This document shows positions 1 to 8,190 of a DNA stretch of 64,000 nucleotides, piece by piece. The DNA comes from JACJYC01 sp964558465. Lineage in GTDB: Bacteria > Bacteroidota > Bacteroidia > Chitinophagales > Saprospiraceae. A model generated the notes under the pieces. The model ran no database searches, was not told the origin of the DNA, and worked only from the letters and a program-made list of their open reading frames with translations. The position numbers were made by a program, and so were the translations under genes. The stretch is taken from positions 65,719 to 129,718 of the forward strand of contig CAZLEF010000004.1 of NCBI GenBank assembly GCA_964558465.1. The letters are read 5' to 3'. The number at the start of each line of letters is the position of its first letter. Position 1 is the stretch's first letter.

Positions 1-131
1 CAGAATGAATGCTGAGGTTTTTTTCATTGTATTTCCCAAAACCCGATAATGCAGCAAAATTAATACTTCGGGGCGGTAATGGAAAATTAACTTATTCTCA
101 TGACCGCTGGGTTACAATTCCATCTGTATAC

Positions 132-209
132 TACCAGCCAATGGAGACTTGGGGATGGGGTGACTTGGAGAGGGGGTGAAGGCATTTCGTTTCACCCGCT
201 CTCCAAGTC
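132..209. repeat. Short-word repeat tract with 18-base hairpin
   Basis: The words GGAGACTTGG and TGACTTGGAG recur from 142. The segment 162-180 (gACTTGGAGAGGGGGTGAA) pairs with 191-209 with one mismatch around a 10-base loop. The same words occur in the tracts at 34743-34800 and 41525-41651, so this is one member of a dispersed class in this window. It may mark the 3' end of a gene to the left of the window, which cannot be seen. Confidence 0.7.
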
Positions 210-306
210 TTCTGCCATAAACGCAAAACATCCGGAAACATGTTCAATCTGGCGGAGAGGAATATCAAATTCAGGTTTTACTACCCTGGAATTTCTATAA
301 AATCCC

Positions 307-314
307 TATTTTTG
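307..314 (+). promoter_or_regulatory. Possible Bacteroidota -7 box for ftsK
   Basis: TATTTTTG matches the Bacteroidota -7 consensus TAnnTTTG and lies 26 bases before the ftsK ATG. I do not see a good TTG element 19-21 bases upstream, so this is a weak call. Confidence 0.35.
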
Positions 315-339
315 TGCGATTGAGGTGTAAATCGAATCG

Positions 340-2763
340 ATGGCAAAAAAGAAAAAAGGCCAATTGGCATTCAGGTTAGGAATAAATGATGAACGCATCC
401 CCAAGTTGATTGGAATCCTATGCCTGTTTATTGCTTTTTACCTGTTTGTTGCTTTTACTTCATACCTTTTTACCTGGAGTTATGACCAGGACAAGCTTGA
501 TATCTTTTTTACCGAGCTGCTCTACAGCGATATCGAAATGGCCAACTGGCTTGGTAAACTGGGCGCCATCGTTTCACATGCGTTTTTTTTCTGGGGATTC
601 GGGATCGCTTCGTTTTCCTTCGTCTTTTTGTTTTATAAATTCGGCTTGTTCCTGATCCGGAAACAGCCGCTGCTGGGTTATGTGCCGCTGCTTGCCCGGA
701 CCCTGGTGCAGATGCTCCTCATTTCCGTTTTCCTGGGTTTTGTGGCAGGGTATGCCGCATTCCCGTTTGCGGGGGCATTCGGGCAAGGCATCAGCAGTTG
801 GTTGCATGGTTTTTTGGGCACGATCGGCATGATCGGCCTTTTCCTGATGGCAGCCATCGGACTGGTCGTCTGGAAATTCAATCCAAATTTTGACGAAATG
901 ACCCCCAAAACCGCGGCTTCCGACGCCCAGGAATACTTCCGGACCCTGCTCAGCAAAAAACGTTTTGTCCGCCGGCAAGCCATATCAGGCAGTTTGCCCG
1001 GCGGCGGCGAAACCAGGGAAGAAAAACCAAAGACGCTCGCGCCGAATGTGCCCGTTGCGGACCTGGGCAGGGGGCAACTGGCATTCGACCTCGAGAACGC
1101 CAACCAACCCAAACCGGCCGGCCTGCAACCGGGCGACGCCGAACTGGAAATCGCCGCCCCCGCCGCCAAACTTCCCACCGACGAACATCCGGCGCCCGCC
1201 CCCCTGGCCGGGCAAACCGTAGTGGATGACCAGGATGCCAGCGAACCCTATGACCCCACGCTCGAACTTTCATCCTACGAGTACCCCCATTTACAATTGT
1301 TAAATGATTATTCCGACGAAAAATTTGAGGTCGACCGGGCTGAACTCGAATCCAAAAAGGACCAGATCGTCGAAACCCTGCTGCATTATAAAATTGAGAT
1401 TGTCAAGATCCGGGCTACCATCGGCCCGACCGTTACCCTTTATGAGATCGTACCTGCCCCGGGTGTCCGCATTTCCAGGATCAAAAACCTGGAGGACGAT
1501 ATTGCACTCAGCCTCTCAGCCCTGGGAATCCGGATCATTGCCCCCATCCCCGGCAAAGGCACCATCGGCATAGAAGTACCCAACAAGAAAAAACAGACGG
1601 TCTCTATGAAGGAGATCCTGGCCTCCGATAAATTCAAACGGGCCAAGATGGACCTTCCCATCGCCCTGGGTAAAACCATCTCCAACGAAGAATTTGTTGC
1701 CGATCTCACCAAAATGCCCCACCTCCTGGTGGCAGGCGCTACGGGGCAGGGCAAATCCGTCGGGATCAATTCAATCCTGATCTCCATCCTGTATAAAAAA
1801 CACCCCTCCCAGGTTAAATTGGTCCTGATCGACCCCAAAAAGGTGGAGCTTTTCCAGTACGCCCAACTGGAAAAACATTTCCTGGCCTTTCTGCCCGACC
1901 AGGAAGAGCCCATTATCACCGAAACGACAAAGGTGATCAATACCCTGAATTCTCTTTGTATCGAGATGGACACCCGCTACGATCTGCTCAAAAAGGCAGG
2001 CGCCCGGAACATCAAGGAGTACAATGAAAAATTTGTACAACGCCAGCTCAACCCCCTGAAAGGACATCGTTTTTTACCTTTTATCATATTGGTGATCGAC
2101 GAATTTGCCGACCTGATCATGACTGCCGGTAAAGAAATCGAATTGCCCATCGGCCGGCTTGCGCAGTTGTCCCGCGCAGTCGGCATCCACCTCGTCATCG
2201 CAACCCAGCGGCCATCGGTCAATATCATCACCGGCGTGATCAAGGCCAATTTCCCGGCCAGGATCGCTTACCGGGTGACCGCCAAAGTGGATTCCAGGAC
2301 CATCCTTGACGCGGGCGGCGCCGACCAACTGGTGGGGCGCGGCGATATGTTGCTCTCCGTAGGCGGCGAAATGGTTCGTCTGCAAGGCGCCTTCGTCGAT
2401 ACCCCCGAGGTCGAAAAAGTTGTGAATTTCATCGCCAACCAGCGCGGCTACGCCGAACCTTTCTTCCTGCCTGAATTTTTGGGCGCCGAGGAAGGCATGT
2501 CCGGCGCCGGCGACCTCCGCTACGGCGACCTGGACGATATGTTTGAAGACGCAGCCCGCCTGATCGTTCAACAGCAACACGGCTCAACCTCCATGATCCA
2601 GAGACGCCTGAAACTGGGATACAACCGCGCAGGCCGCATCATGGACCAACTCGAAGTGATGGGCATTGTCGGCCCGGCCGACGGAAGCAAAGCGCGCGAA
2701 GTCCTTATTTATGATGAACTCGAATTGGAGAAATACCTCCACGAATTGAAAAGCAGGACATAA
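340..2763 (+). CDS. ftsK: DNA translocase FtsK
   Basis: FtsK pumps double-stranded DNA at the division septum to clear chromosome termini and help dimer resolution. The 807-residue protein has the family's full layout. Four membrane helices lie within about residues 25-185, followed by a short Pro/Ala-rich linker and the FtsK alpha domain from about 320. The RecA-like motor carries a Walker A motif GATGQGKSVG near 466 and a Walker B motif LVIDEFADL near 585. The C-terminal winged-helix gamma domain is at about 740-800 (RRLKLGYNRAGRIMDQLE). The ATG at 340 gives MAKKKKGQ, a basic cytoplasmic N-terminus. The linker is short compared with enterobacterial FtsK, as is usual outside that group. Confidence 0.95.
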   Translation: MAKKKKGQLAFRLGINDERIPKLIGILCLFIAFYLFVAFTSYLFTWSYDQDKLDIFFTELLYSDIEMANWLGKLGAIVSHAFFFWGFGIASFSFVFLFYKFGLFLIRKQPLLGYVPLLARTLVQMLLISVFLGFVAGYAAFPFAGAFGQGISSWLHGFLGTIGMIGLFLMAAIGLVVWKFNPNFDEMTPKTAASDAQEYFRTLLSKKRFVRRQAISGSLPGGGETREEKPKTLAPNVPVADLGRGQLAFDLENANQPKPAGLQPGDAELEIAAPAAKLPTDEHPAPAPLAGQTVVDDQDASEPYDPTLELSSYEYPHLQLLNDYSDEKFEVDRAELESKKDQIVETLLHYKIEIVKIRATIGPTVTLYEIVPAPGVRISRIKNLEDDIALSLSALGIRIIAPIPGKGTIGIEVPNKKKQTVSMKEILASDKFKRAKMDLPIALGKTISNEEFVADLTKMPHLLVAGATGQGKSVGINSILISILYKKHPSQVKLVLIDPKKVELFQYAQLEKHFLAFLPDQEEPIITETTKVINTLNSLCIEMDTRYDLLKKAGARNIKEYNEKFVQRQLNPLKGHRFLPFIILVIDEFADLIMTAGKEIELPIGRLAQLSRAVGIHLVIATQRPSVNIITGVIKANFPARIAYRVTAKVDSRTILDAGGADQLVGRGDMLLSVGGEMVRLQGAFVDTPEVEKVVNFIANQRGYAEPFFLPEFLGAEEGMSGAGDLRYGDLDDMFEDAARLIVQQQHGSTSMIQRRLKLGYNRAGRIMDQLEVMGIVGPADGSKAREVLIYDELELEKYLHELKSRT

Positions 2764-2903
2764 AACACTGTGCGTTTTTGAACACGCTTTGTCCGTTTTT
2801 GAACGGAAATACCTTTAAAAAATCTAACTTAATTTTTCTAATCCACTGTTTATCAATTCATTAAATAATCGGCACAGATATTGAATTGGATTATGGTAAC
2901 TAA

Positions 2904-3128
2904 ATGAAACCTGCCATGAAGAAACATCCGATCCGTGCCGATAAAACCCCTTTCCGATCAGGCTTGCTGATCCTTCAGGCTGTTATTGCTGCCACACTTT
3001 TTCTCGGAGCGATCGCAGTCTACAAACAATTGCGTTCCATCCAGCAAGCGGACAAGGGCGCCGAAACCAGGGGTGTTCTTGTGCTCAACGCCCCGGATTC
3101 CCGGGATATTCACTTCAGCAACCTTTAA
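2904..3128 (+). CDS. Small single-pass membrane protein, unknown function
   Basis: This 74-residue frame has a basic N-terminus and one clear hydrophobic helix at about residues 19-41 (LLILQAVIAATLFLGAIAVY), followed by a short polar tail. I do not recognise a family. It lies 11 bases upstream of the 98-residue gene at 3140 on the same strand, so the two are probably co-transcribed. The two start codons (MKP and MKK, four codons apart) cannot be separated from the sequence. It could be a non-coding stretch, but the helix and spacing argue for a gene. Confidence 0.5.
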   Translation: MKPAMKKHPIRADKTPFRSGLLILQAVIAATLFLGAIAVYKQLRSIQQADKGAETRGVLVLNAPDSRDIHFSNL

Positions 3129-3139
3129 AATCCACCACC

Positions 3140-3436
3140 ATGATGCAGCATATTGTAATCCCCATTCCGCCATCCGCCGGCAAACAGGATATCGAGATCG
3201 AAATGACCATCAACGGAGTCCGTCAGCAAGTGCGGTATAAAGTGGAGTTGTTTTATTGGGCCGACTGCGAATTCTCGGGCGACAACCGGGTTGATTGCAT
3301 CCGCCAGTTGCTGAACGAATACAATCAGGACTGGATGCTGTATTATATCGGCGCCCCCAATGATGATTATGTTCCCATCACTTTTGTCAATAAGGAAGAC
3401 TGGCTCATGCAGCGGAGTTGGAGGGGGTTGAACTGA
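3140..3436 (+). CDS. Conserved-looking hypothetical protein
   Basis: This is a 98-residue soluble protein with balanced composition, including an acidic central part with WADCEFSGDNRVDCIRQLL and the end VPITFVNKEDWLMQRSW. I do not recognise the family. It begins with two Met codons and follows the small membrane-protein gene by 11 bases. Its stop codon is followed at once by a heptamer repeat tract. No signal peptide or membrane helix is visible, and function cannot be inferred. Confidence 0.7.
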   Translation: MMQHIVIPIPPSAGKQDIEIEMTINGVRQQVRYKVELFYWADCEFSGDNRVDCIRQLLNEYNQDWMLYYIGAPNDDYVPITFVNKEDWLMQRSWRGLN

Positions 3437-3449
3437 ACGGGCAGATATT

Positions 3450-3477
3450 CAGTTGGCAGTTTGCAGTTAGCAGTTGA
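3450..3477. repeat. Heptamer repeat tract (CAGTTnn x4)
   Basis: There are four exact 7-base steps, CAGTTGG, CAGTTTG, CAGTTAG and CAGTTGA, beginning 14 bases after the stop of the 98-residue gene. It lies between the 3' ends of two converging genes (that gene and murI). It is the shortest and most regular of the window's short-word tracts. Confidence 0.85.
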
Positions 3478-3542
3478 TTACAATGTCGCCCCGCAGGGTT
3501 GCCTTTGGCACAACTTGTCTGCTTTCATTTGACTAACACCAT

Positions 3543-4361
3543 TCAGGTGGTAATGGCTTTTTCTACGGCTGGCGCCTTGCCCAGCAAATAGGCCAGGGCC
3601 AGTTTCAGGGAGCGGTCGTCGCCGGAGACAAAATATTTTTGAAAAGGGCGGTGATCGGCGCCTGCGGCGAGGCCCCGTTCGGTCAGGACGCGGGCAACCT
3701 GGCGCGCCACGGCCGGCGCGGGGTCGATGACATGAACATCCGGACCGGCGATGCGCCGGATCAGCGGCAGGATCAACGGATAATGGGTACACCCCAGCAC
3801 CAGGGTATCCGCCCCTTTTTTGAGCATAGGCCGTATAATGCCGGCTACGAGAGCTTCCGTTTCCGGCCCGTCCCATTTTCCATTTTCAATGAGCGGGACC
3901 AGCCCCACGCAAGGGTCTTCGTACACCTGGATGCCGGCGGCAAACCGCTCCGTCAGGCTGGTGTAGCGCTGGCTTTTGAACGTGCCTTGTGTGGCCAGCA
4001 CCCCGATCACGCCCGACCGGGTGGCTTTGGCGGCGGGTTTTACGGCGGGTTCCATCCCCACAAACGGAAAATCCGGCCACGCGGCGCGCAGCGGGGCGAG
4101 GGCCGACGCTGAGGCCGTATTGCAGGCCACTACGATGAGCTTGGCGCCCTGGTCCATCAAAAACCGGGAAATTTCCATACTGTATCCGATGATCGTCCCG
4201 GGCGTTTTGGGGCCGTAGGGTACGCGGGCGGTATCGCCAAAATAGACAAGGGACTCCTGTGGCAGAAGCCCCAAAATAGCATTGGCGACCGTCAGGCCGC
4301 CAATGCCGGAGTCAAAGACTCCAATAGGTCCGGATAATGGAGGATTTGAGGATTTGTCCAT
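3543..4361 (-). CDS. murI: Glutamate racemase MurI
   Basis: MurI interconverts L- and D-glutamate, supplying D-glutamate for peptidoglycan. Family motifs are complete: GVFDSGIGG (Asp17), the first catalytic Cys in VACNTAS (Cys80) and the second in LGCTHYP (Cys191, followed by His193), in a protein of 272 residues. I chose the ATG at 4361. An upstream ATG at 4406 would add 15 residues (MDRNPRILESSQRGP) encoded by an octamer repeat tract, which is unlikely to be native sequence. The gene lies 54 bases downstream of the OmpH-like gene on the same strand, so it may be read from that transcript. Confidence 0.95.
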   Translation of the reverse strand: MDKSSNPPLSGPIGVFDSGIGGLTVANAILGLLPQESLVYFGDTARVPYGPKTPGTIIGYSMEISRFLMDQGAKLIVVACNTASASALAPLRAAWPDFPFVGMEPAVKPAAKATRSGVIGVLATQGTFKSQRYTSLTERFAAGIQVYEDPCVGLVPLIENGKWDGPETEALVAGIIRPMLKKGADTLVLGCTHYPLILPLIRRIAGPDVHVIDPAPAVARQVARVLTERGLAAGADHRPFQKYFVSGDDRSLKLALAYLLGKAPAVEKAITT

Positions 4362-4399
4362 AGGACCCCGTTGGGAGGATTCGAGGATTCGAGGATTCC
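4339..4399. repeat. Octamer repeat tract (GAGGATTC/GAGGATTT)
   Basis: Imperfect copies of an 8-base word, GAGGATTT twice and then GAGGATTC three times, lie between the OmpH-like stop (4416) and murI. The tract overlaps the first codons of murI and creates an artificial upstream in-frame ATG. The same word appears in the tract at 55699-55790. Confidence 0.8.
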
Positions 4400-4415
4400 T
4401 GTCCAATGTCCACTA

Positions 4416-4922
4416 TCAGATCCCCAGTTTCGTTTTTACCATGGCGCTCACGTCCTGCGACTCTTCAAAGTACAGCAGCACGCTTTTTTCGAAGATGAAC
4501 TGGAAGCCGTTCTCTTTGGCGACCGCCGCGATGGCGTCGTTCACTTCTTTGTAGATCGGTTCGAGGAGTTCGTTGCGCTTGTCCTGCAGTTGTTTGACCA
4601 TGTCCTGTTCAAACTTGCCGATTTCCGTTTCGCGTTCTTTCAGTTTGGCGGCTTCTTCTTCCTGCTGTTTGGGCGATAATTCTCCGCGTTCAACTTTTTG
4701 CTGAACGGCCAGATAATCCTGCTGAAGCTGTTCCACCATACTTTGCCCCTTCTTTTGAAGTTGCTTTTGGAGCGCTTCCAGGTTGGCGTCGGCCTGTTTA
4801 ACCTTCGGCAGAGCGCCCAAAATTTCGGCCGAATTGACAAAACCGAACTTTTGTGCCTGTACACTCGATGCGAGTACCGAAAATACCAGCAACAAAGCGC
4901 CGACTTTCAACATTTTTACCAT
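4416..4922 (-). CDS. OmpH/Skp-family periplasmic chaperone
   Basis: OmpH/Skp proteins hold unfolded outer-membrane proteins in the periplasm. This 168-residue protein has a signal peptide (KVGALLLVFSVLASSVQA, cut near residue 23). A short strand follows (KFGFVNSAEILGALPKV), then a long charged coiled-coil region (about 45-125), and the conserved end FIFEKSVLLYFEESQDV. That is the family's order and size. A second paralogue lies 65 bases upstream. Paired OmpH genes are common in Bacteroidota, usually near the BamA gene, which is not in this window. It has its own promoter-like element inside the gap. Confidence 0.9.
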   Translation of the reverse strand: MVKMLKVGALLLVFSVLASSVQAQKFGFVNSAEILGALPKVKQADANLEALQKQLQKKGQSMVEQLQQDYLAVQQKVERGELSPKQQEEEAAKLKERETEIGKFEQDMVKQLQDKRNELLEPIYKEVNDAIAAVAKENGFQFIFEKSVLLYFEESQDVSAMVKTKLGI

Positions 4923-4958
4923 TGTAGCGTTTGTTTTAAATTTTTAAGAAAACGGCTG

Positions 4959-4987
4959 CAAATATACAGCTTTTCCTTGACACACAA
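4959..4987 (-). promoter_or_regulatory. Bacteroidota-type promoter for the downstream ompH gene
   Basis: On the minus strand TATATTTG (4966-4959) matches TAnnTTTG exactly. A TTG (4987-4985) lies 18 bases upstream, touching the end of the first ompH gene. This would start transcription about 30 bases before the ATG at 4922. Confidence 0.55.
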
Positions 4988-5515
4988 TTACTTCAGGCGT
5001 TTTAAAATATCGTCTGTCTTGTCCATTTCAGGGTTGGAAAAGATCATTCCGGCCGAACCCGATTTGTCGAAGATAAAGTCGAAACTGCGCTCTTTGGCGT
5101 ATTCCTCGATTGCTGCATAGACTTTATCCTGGATCGGCCGCACGAGGTCCTGCCTGCGTTTGAACAATTCGCCTTCAGGGCCAAAGCGTTCCTTCTGGAG
5201 GTCGCGGACGGCCTTTTCTTTGTTCATGATCTCTTCCTCCCGCTGACGGCGGGCCTCGTCGCTTAAAAGGACTTGTTCTCCCTGATAACGGTTGTATAGC
5301 CCTTTGATAACGTCGTATTCCTGTGCAATTTCCTGCCGCCATTTCGACGCCAGGCGGTCCAGTTCAGATTGAGCGGCCTGATATTCTTCAATGCTCTCGA
5401 GGATGCGGTTGACGTCCACTGTTGCGATGCGCTGCCCGAAGCTCGTTGTGGCCAGGGCCAGGAAAGCAAAAGCGATGGTCAAGGTTTTGATTTGTTTTCT
5501 GATGTTGATTTGCAT
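4988..5515 (-). CDS. OmpH/Skp-family periplasmic chaperone, paralogue
   Basis: This is a second OmpH-like protein (175 residues from the chosen start) with signal peptide KTLTIAFAFLALATTSFGQ. The mature start RIATVDVNRILESIEEYQ and a Glu/Arg-rich coiled coil follow, and it ends with FDFIFDKSGSAGMIFSNPEMDKTDDILKRLK. I use the ATG at 5515. A longer frame from 5551 would begin at or before the predicted transcription start, because its -7 element sits at 5556-5549. The two OmpH proteins differ through most of the coiled coil, so they are not a recent duplication. Confidence 0.9.
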   Translation of the reverse strand: MQINIRKQIKTLTIAFAFLALATTSFGQRIATVDVNRILESIEEYQAAQSELDRLASKWRQEIAQEYDVIKGLYNRYQGEQVLLSDEARRQREEEIMNKEKAVRDLQKERFGPEGELFKRRQDLVRPIQDKVYAAIEEYAKERSFDFIFDKSGSAGMIFSNPEMDKTDDILKRLK

Positions 5516-5548
5516 AACGGTCAAAAATTTAGGATTAAAACGATGGAT

Positions 5549-5556
5549 CAAAGATA
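5549..5556 (-). promoter_or_regulatory. -7 box upstream of the ompH pair
   Basis: TATCTTTG on the minus strand matches TAnnTTTG. It lies 34 bases from the ATG at 5515 and argues against the upstream start at 5551. No clear TTG element is present at the usual distance. Confidence 0.45.
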
Positions 5557-5968
5557 TTTCTTTTCATCGCCGTAATACGTTTGTTTCGACGGAGAATATC
5601 CCGGTCGTCACAATGAGAAAGAACGGCGGTCTTTCCGGATATCGCGGTAAATATCTCTATTTAAACGCCTTATGTCAATACCCCGGACCGGTGGAATAAC
5701 GTGGTTTAACACAGGTTTAACGGCCAAGTTAAGATATTTAACTTCTTTTTGGGCATTTGGCTTTTCCAACTCATCTTTGCAGCTTTAACCGTGCCATTGC
5801 GCGGCTCAGTGCCGGAGGTGGGTTTATCTTGGTTTATGATGGTTTATGTTTGTTCATTATTGTTCATTATTGTTGACCGCCGTTAACTACAATGAACTAC
5901 AATGAACTACAACAAACCACAATGAACTACAACAAACCCCTCAGGCTCTAACCAAATTCAACCAATTA
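5552..5968. other. Divergent intergenic region before hutH
   Basis: This 417-base gap separates the minus-strand ompH pair from the plus-strand hutH-like gene. It holds the ompH -7 element and, in its last 150 bases, the 10-base periodic palindromic element. I see no open frame with gene-like composition. Confidence 0.6.
5820..5939. repeat. 10-base periodic palindromic element, copy 1
   Basis: Twelve consecutive 10-base steps are visible. The left arm has GGTTTATNNT-type and TGTTCATTAT units, the centre is TTGACCGCCGTTAA, and the right arm has AATGAACTAC and AACAAACCAC units. The arms share the 7-mer GTTCATT / AATGAAC spaced by 3 bases, so the element is an imperfect palindrome. A second, clearly related copy lies at 61873-61963. 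It sits in the divergent gap between the ompH pair and the hutH-like gene. Confidence 0.85.
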
Positions 5969-7480
5969 ATGTCCAAAACACACCTCATCAGCCCGGATTG
6001 CCTGGGCTTGGAAGATATCCGGTCCATCCTGGATGAAGGCCGCCACCTCGCCCTCTCGGACACTGCACGCCGACTGCTCAAAAACTGCCGGATGTTCCTC
6101 GAAAGTCGCCTTTTATCCGGCGCCGAGCGTTATTACGGCATCAACACCGGTTTCGGCGCTCTGCAAAACGTGGTAATCTCCCCGGCGGAATTGCAGGAAT
6201 TACAGCACAACCTCGTCCGCTCGCACGCCTGCGGCGCCGGGCCGGAAACGCCTCCGGGCATCATCCGCCTCATGCTGCTGCTCAAGATCCAGAACCTCTG
6301 TTACGGGCATTCGGGGGTACGGGTCGAACTCGTTGATTACCTCATCCGTTTTTTCAACGCGGGTCTTACCCCTGTGATCTACCAGCAAGGTTCGCTGGGC
6401 GCTTCAGGCGACCTGGCGCCCCTGGCACACCTCAGCCTGGCTCTTTTGGGCGAAGGTTCGGTCGACCTTCAGGGCCGTCGTATTCCTGCGGCCGAGGCGC
6501 TGGCCATTCTCCAACTCGAACCCCTGAAACTGGAAGCCAAAGAAGGGCTCGCACTGCTCAACGGCACCCAGTTTTCAACGGCCTATGCCGTCTGGTGCGT
6601 ATTGCAGGCCCAGCGGCTCCTGGCCATCTCCCACCTCACCGCCGCCCTTTCCTGCGACGCCTTCGATTGCCGGGTTTCTCCTTTCGACGCCCGCCTGCAC
6701 CGGCTGCGGCCCCACCCCGGGCAGATCGCCTCCGCAGCTGCCCTGCGTTACTGGCTGGAAGGCAGCCCGATGGCCGGAAAAGAAAAACCTGTCTTGCAGG
6801 ACCCCTACGCCTTTCGCTGTATCCCCCAGGTGCACGGCGCGAGCGCCGACGCGCTGGCCTATATCAAAGGCGTCACCGCCACCGAAGTCAACTCCGTGAC
6901 CGACAACCCCAATATTTTCCCCGAAGACGGCCTCATTATCTCCGGCGGCAACTTCCACGCCCAGCCCATCGCCCTGGCCCTCGACCACCTGGCCATCGCC
7001 CTGGCCGAGCTGGGCAGCATATCCGAACGCCGGACCTATCAGTTATTGTCGGGCGCCCGCGGCTTGCCCGCTTTTCTCAGTCCCAAACCCGGACTGCACT
7101 CCGGCCTGATGATCGCTCAATATACCGCCGCCTCCATCGCCAGCCAGAACAAACAACTCTGCACCCCTGCTTCGGTCGACTCCATCGTGTCGAGCAACGG
7201 GCAGGAAGACCACGTCAGCATGGCCGCCAACGCCGGAACCAAAGCCTTCCAGGTGGTGGAAAACCTGCAAACCCTGCTGGCTATCGAATGGATGACCGCC
7301 GCCCAGGCGATCCATTTCCGCCGGCCCATGAAAACGTCGCCACAATTGGAGAACCTGCTGGAACATTACCGCCGCTCGGTACCCCCATTGGAAAAGGACC
7401 GGGTGCTGAGCCTCGATGTTGCGCAGACGAAACGGTTTTTGGGGTCTTTGGATGGGGGGGTGCTGATGTTGGATGCTTGA
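5969..7480 (+). CDS. hutH: Histidine ammonia-lyase family enzyme
   Basis: Aromatic amino acid ammonia-lyases remove ammonia from His, Phe or Tyr using an MIO cofactor built from an Ala-Ser-Gly triad. Here the triad is at residues 145-147 in GSLGASGDLAPLAHLS. The family signatures YGINTGFGAL, NGTQFSTAYA, TDNPNIF, GGNFHAQPIALALD and SSNGQEDHVSMAANA are all present, and the length (503) is normal. No other hut genes are in the window, so histidine is the likely but not proven substrate. The last residues (GGVLMLDA) and the stop codon are encoded by the short-word repeat tract that follows, so the native C-terminus may have been replaced. Confidence 0.88.
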   Translation: MSKTHLISPDCLGLEDIRSILDEGRHLALSDTARRLLKNCRMFLESRLLSGAERYYGINTGFGALQNVVISPAELQELQHNLVRSHACGAGPETPPGIIRLMLLLKIQNLCYGHSGVRVELVDYLIRFFNAGLTPVIYQQGSLGASGDLAPLAHLSLALLGEGSVDLQGRRIPAAEALAILQLEPLKLEAKEGLALLNGTQFSTAYAVWCVLQAQRLLAISHLTAALSCDAFDCRVSPFDARLHRLRPHPGQIASAAALRYWLEGSPMAGKEKPVLQDPYAFRCIPQVHGASADALAYIKGVTATEVNSVTDNPNIFPEDGLIISGGNFHAQPIALALDHLAIALAELGSISERRTYQLLSGARGLPAFLSPKPGLHSGLMIAQYTAASIASQNKQLCTPASVDSIVSSNGQEDHVSMAANAGTKAFQVVENLQTLLAIEWMTAAQAIHFRRPMKTSPQLENLLEHYRRSVPPLEKDRVLSLDVAQTKRFLGSLDGGVLMLDA

Positions 7481-7597
7481 TGCTGGCCACGCCTGTGGCG
7501 TGGTTGATGCTGGATGTTTACCCGCCTTTTAGGGCGGGCTGGATGTTGGATGTTTGATGCTGGCCACGCCTGTGGCGGGGTTGATGCTGGATGTTGC
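7452..7597. repeat. Heptamer repeat tract with two hairpin palindromes, overlapping the hutH stop
   Basis: Imperfect 7-base words GATGTTG, GATGCTT and GATGCTG recur and supply the hutH stop codon (TGA at 7478-7480). Embedded are CCACGCC-TGT-GGCGTGG (7487-7503), a CCCGCC-TTTTA-GGGCGGG hairpin near 7520-7538, and a near copy of the first palindrome (7564-7580). A similar module follows lon at 14081-14145. Confidence 0.85.
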
Positions 7598-7725
7598 ATA
7601 AAAACTGTGCCAGGTGTGGTGAAAGTTGGAATAAGGTCCCCCGTTTTAAATTTGGAACCCTGCTCTGACAGACCAGGCCGAAAACGATTTAGAGGTTTCT
7701 TCTTTTTTTTACTTGGATAAAGATA

Positions 7726-7923
7726 TTGGAGAAGAACCTAATCTACTTCGATACCACCGTTGCTTCAAAGGAAGATTTGGAGTTTGTGAAATACCTGCAG
7801 GTTTTCCCGCAAATATTTTGTGGGTCGCATTTATTTATTGATTCCAAGTCTGAGATAATAGAACCCAATCAGGAATGGTTAACCAGGATAGAAAAAGAGC
7901 CGGCAATAAACAAACATAAATGA
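7726..7923 (+). CDS. Possible small protein, unknown
   Basis: A 65-codon frame beginning with TTG encodes a mixed-composition peptide (EKNLIYFDTTVASKEDLEFV at the start, EIIEPNQEWLTRIEKEP near the end). It lies in the 700-base gap between the hutH repeat tract and the M48 peptidase. The local sequence is more AT-rich than its neighbours. I do not recognise it. It may be a real small gene, a gene remnant or chance. Confidence 0.3.
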   Translation: MEKNLIYFDTTVASKEDLEFVKYLQVFPQIFCGSHLFIDSKSEIIEPNQEWLTRIEKEPAINKHK

Positions 7924-8147
7924 AAGTACAAATATCCCGCGCGTCGGATGGTTTTTGGCAAACCATCCATCCTGCTGTATTCCACGCCTGGGGCGTTGCG
8001 CGCGTTTGGGAGATTCCACAGGCACATCACCAAGACCAAGGGGTGGGCGTGGGGTGCGCGAAGTATTATTATAGCCAACCTTGTCATTGTAATCCGGCAA
8101 AATCCGCCTCGTGTCGAATTTTCCTTACCCGCTCCCAAAATCCCCTT

Positions 8148-8155
8148 TAATTTTG
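8148..8155 (+). promoter_or_regulatory. -7 box for the M48 peptidase gene
   Basis: TAATTTTG fits TAnnTTTG. It would start transcription about 30 bases before the ATG at 8191, which supports that start over the in-frame start at 7948. No convincing TTG element is seen upstream. Confidence 0.45.
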
Positions 8156-8190
8156 GCCGTTATACATTCAGGCTTGTTTCCGGATACCAT

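Larger units (their letters stand above)
1..339. other. Left-edge intergenic region
   Basis: No convincing gene is visible before ftsK. The short open frame at 100-300 runs through a repeat hairpin and has no recognisable features, so I do not call it. The stretch holds the hairpin tract described separately at 132-209 and a possible ftsK promoter element just before the start codon. Confidence 0.6.

Noticed and set aside
100..300. A 66-codon frame at the left edge
   Set aside because: It runs through the hairpin tract at 132-209 and has no protein-like features.
7948..8190. N-terminal extension of the M48 peptidase
   Set aside because: It would bury the lipoprotein signal and lies upstream of the -7 box at 8148; no family member has such an extension that I recognise.
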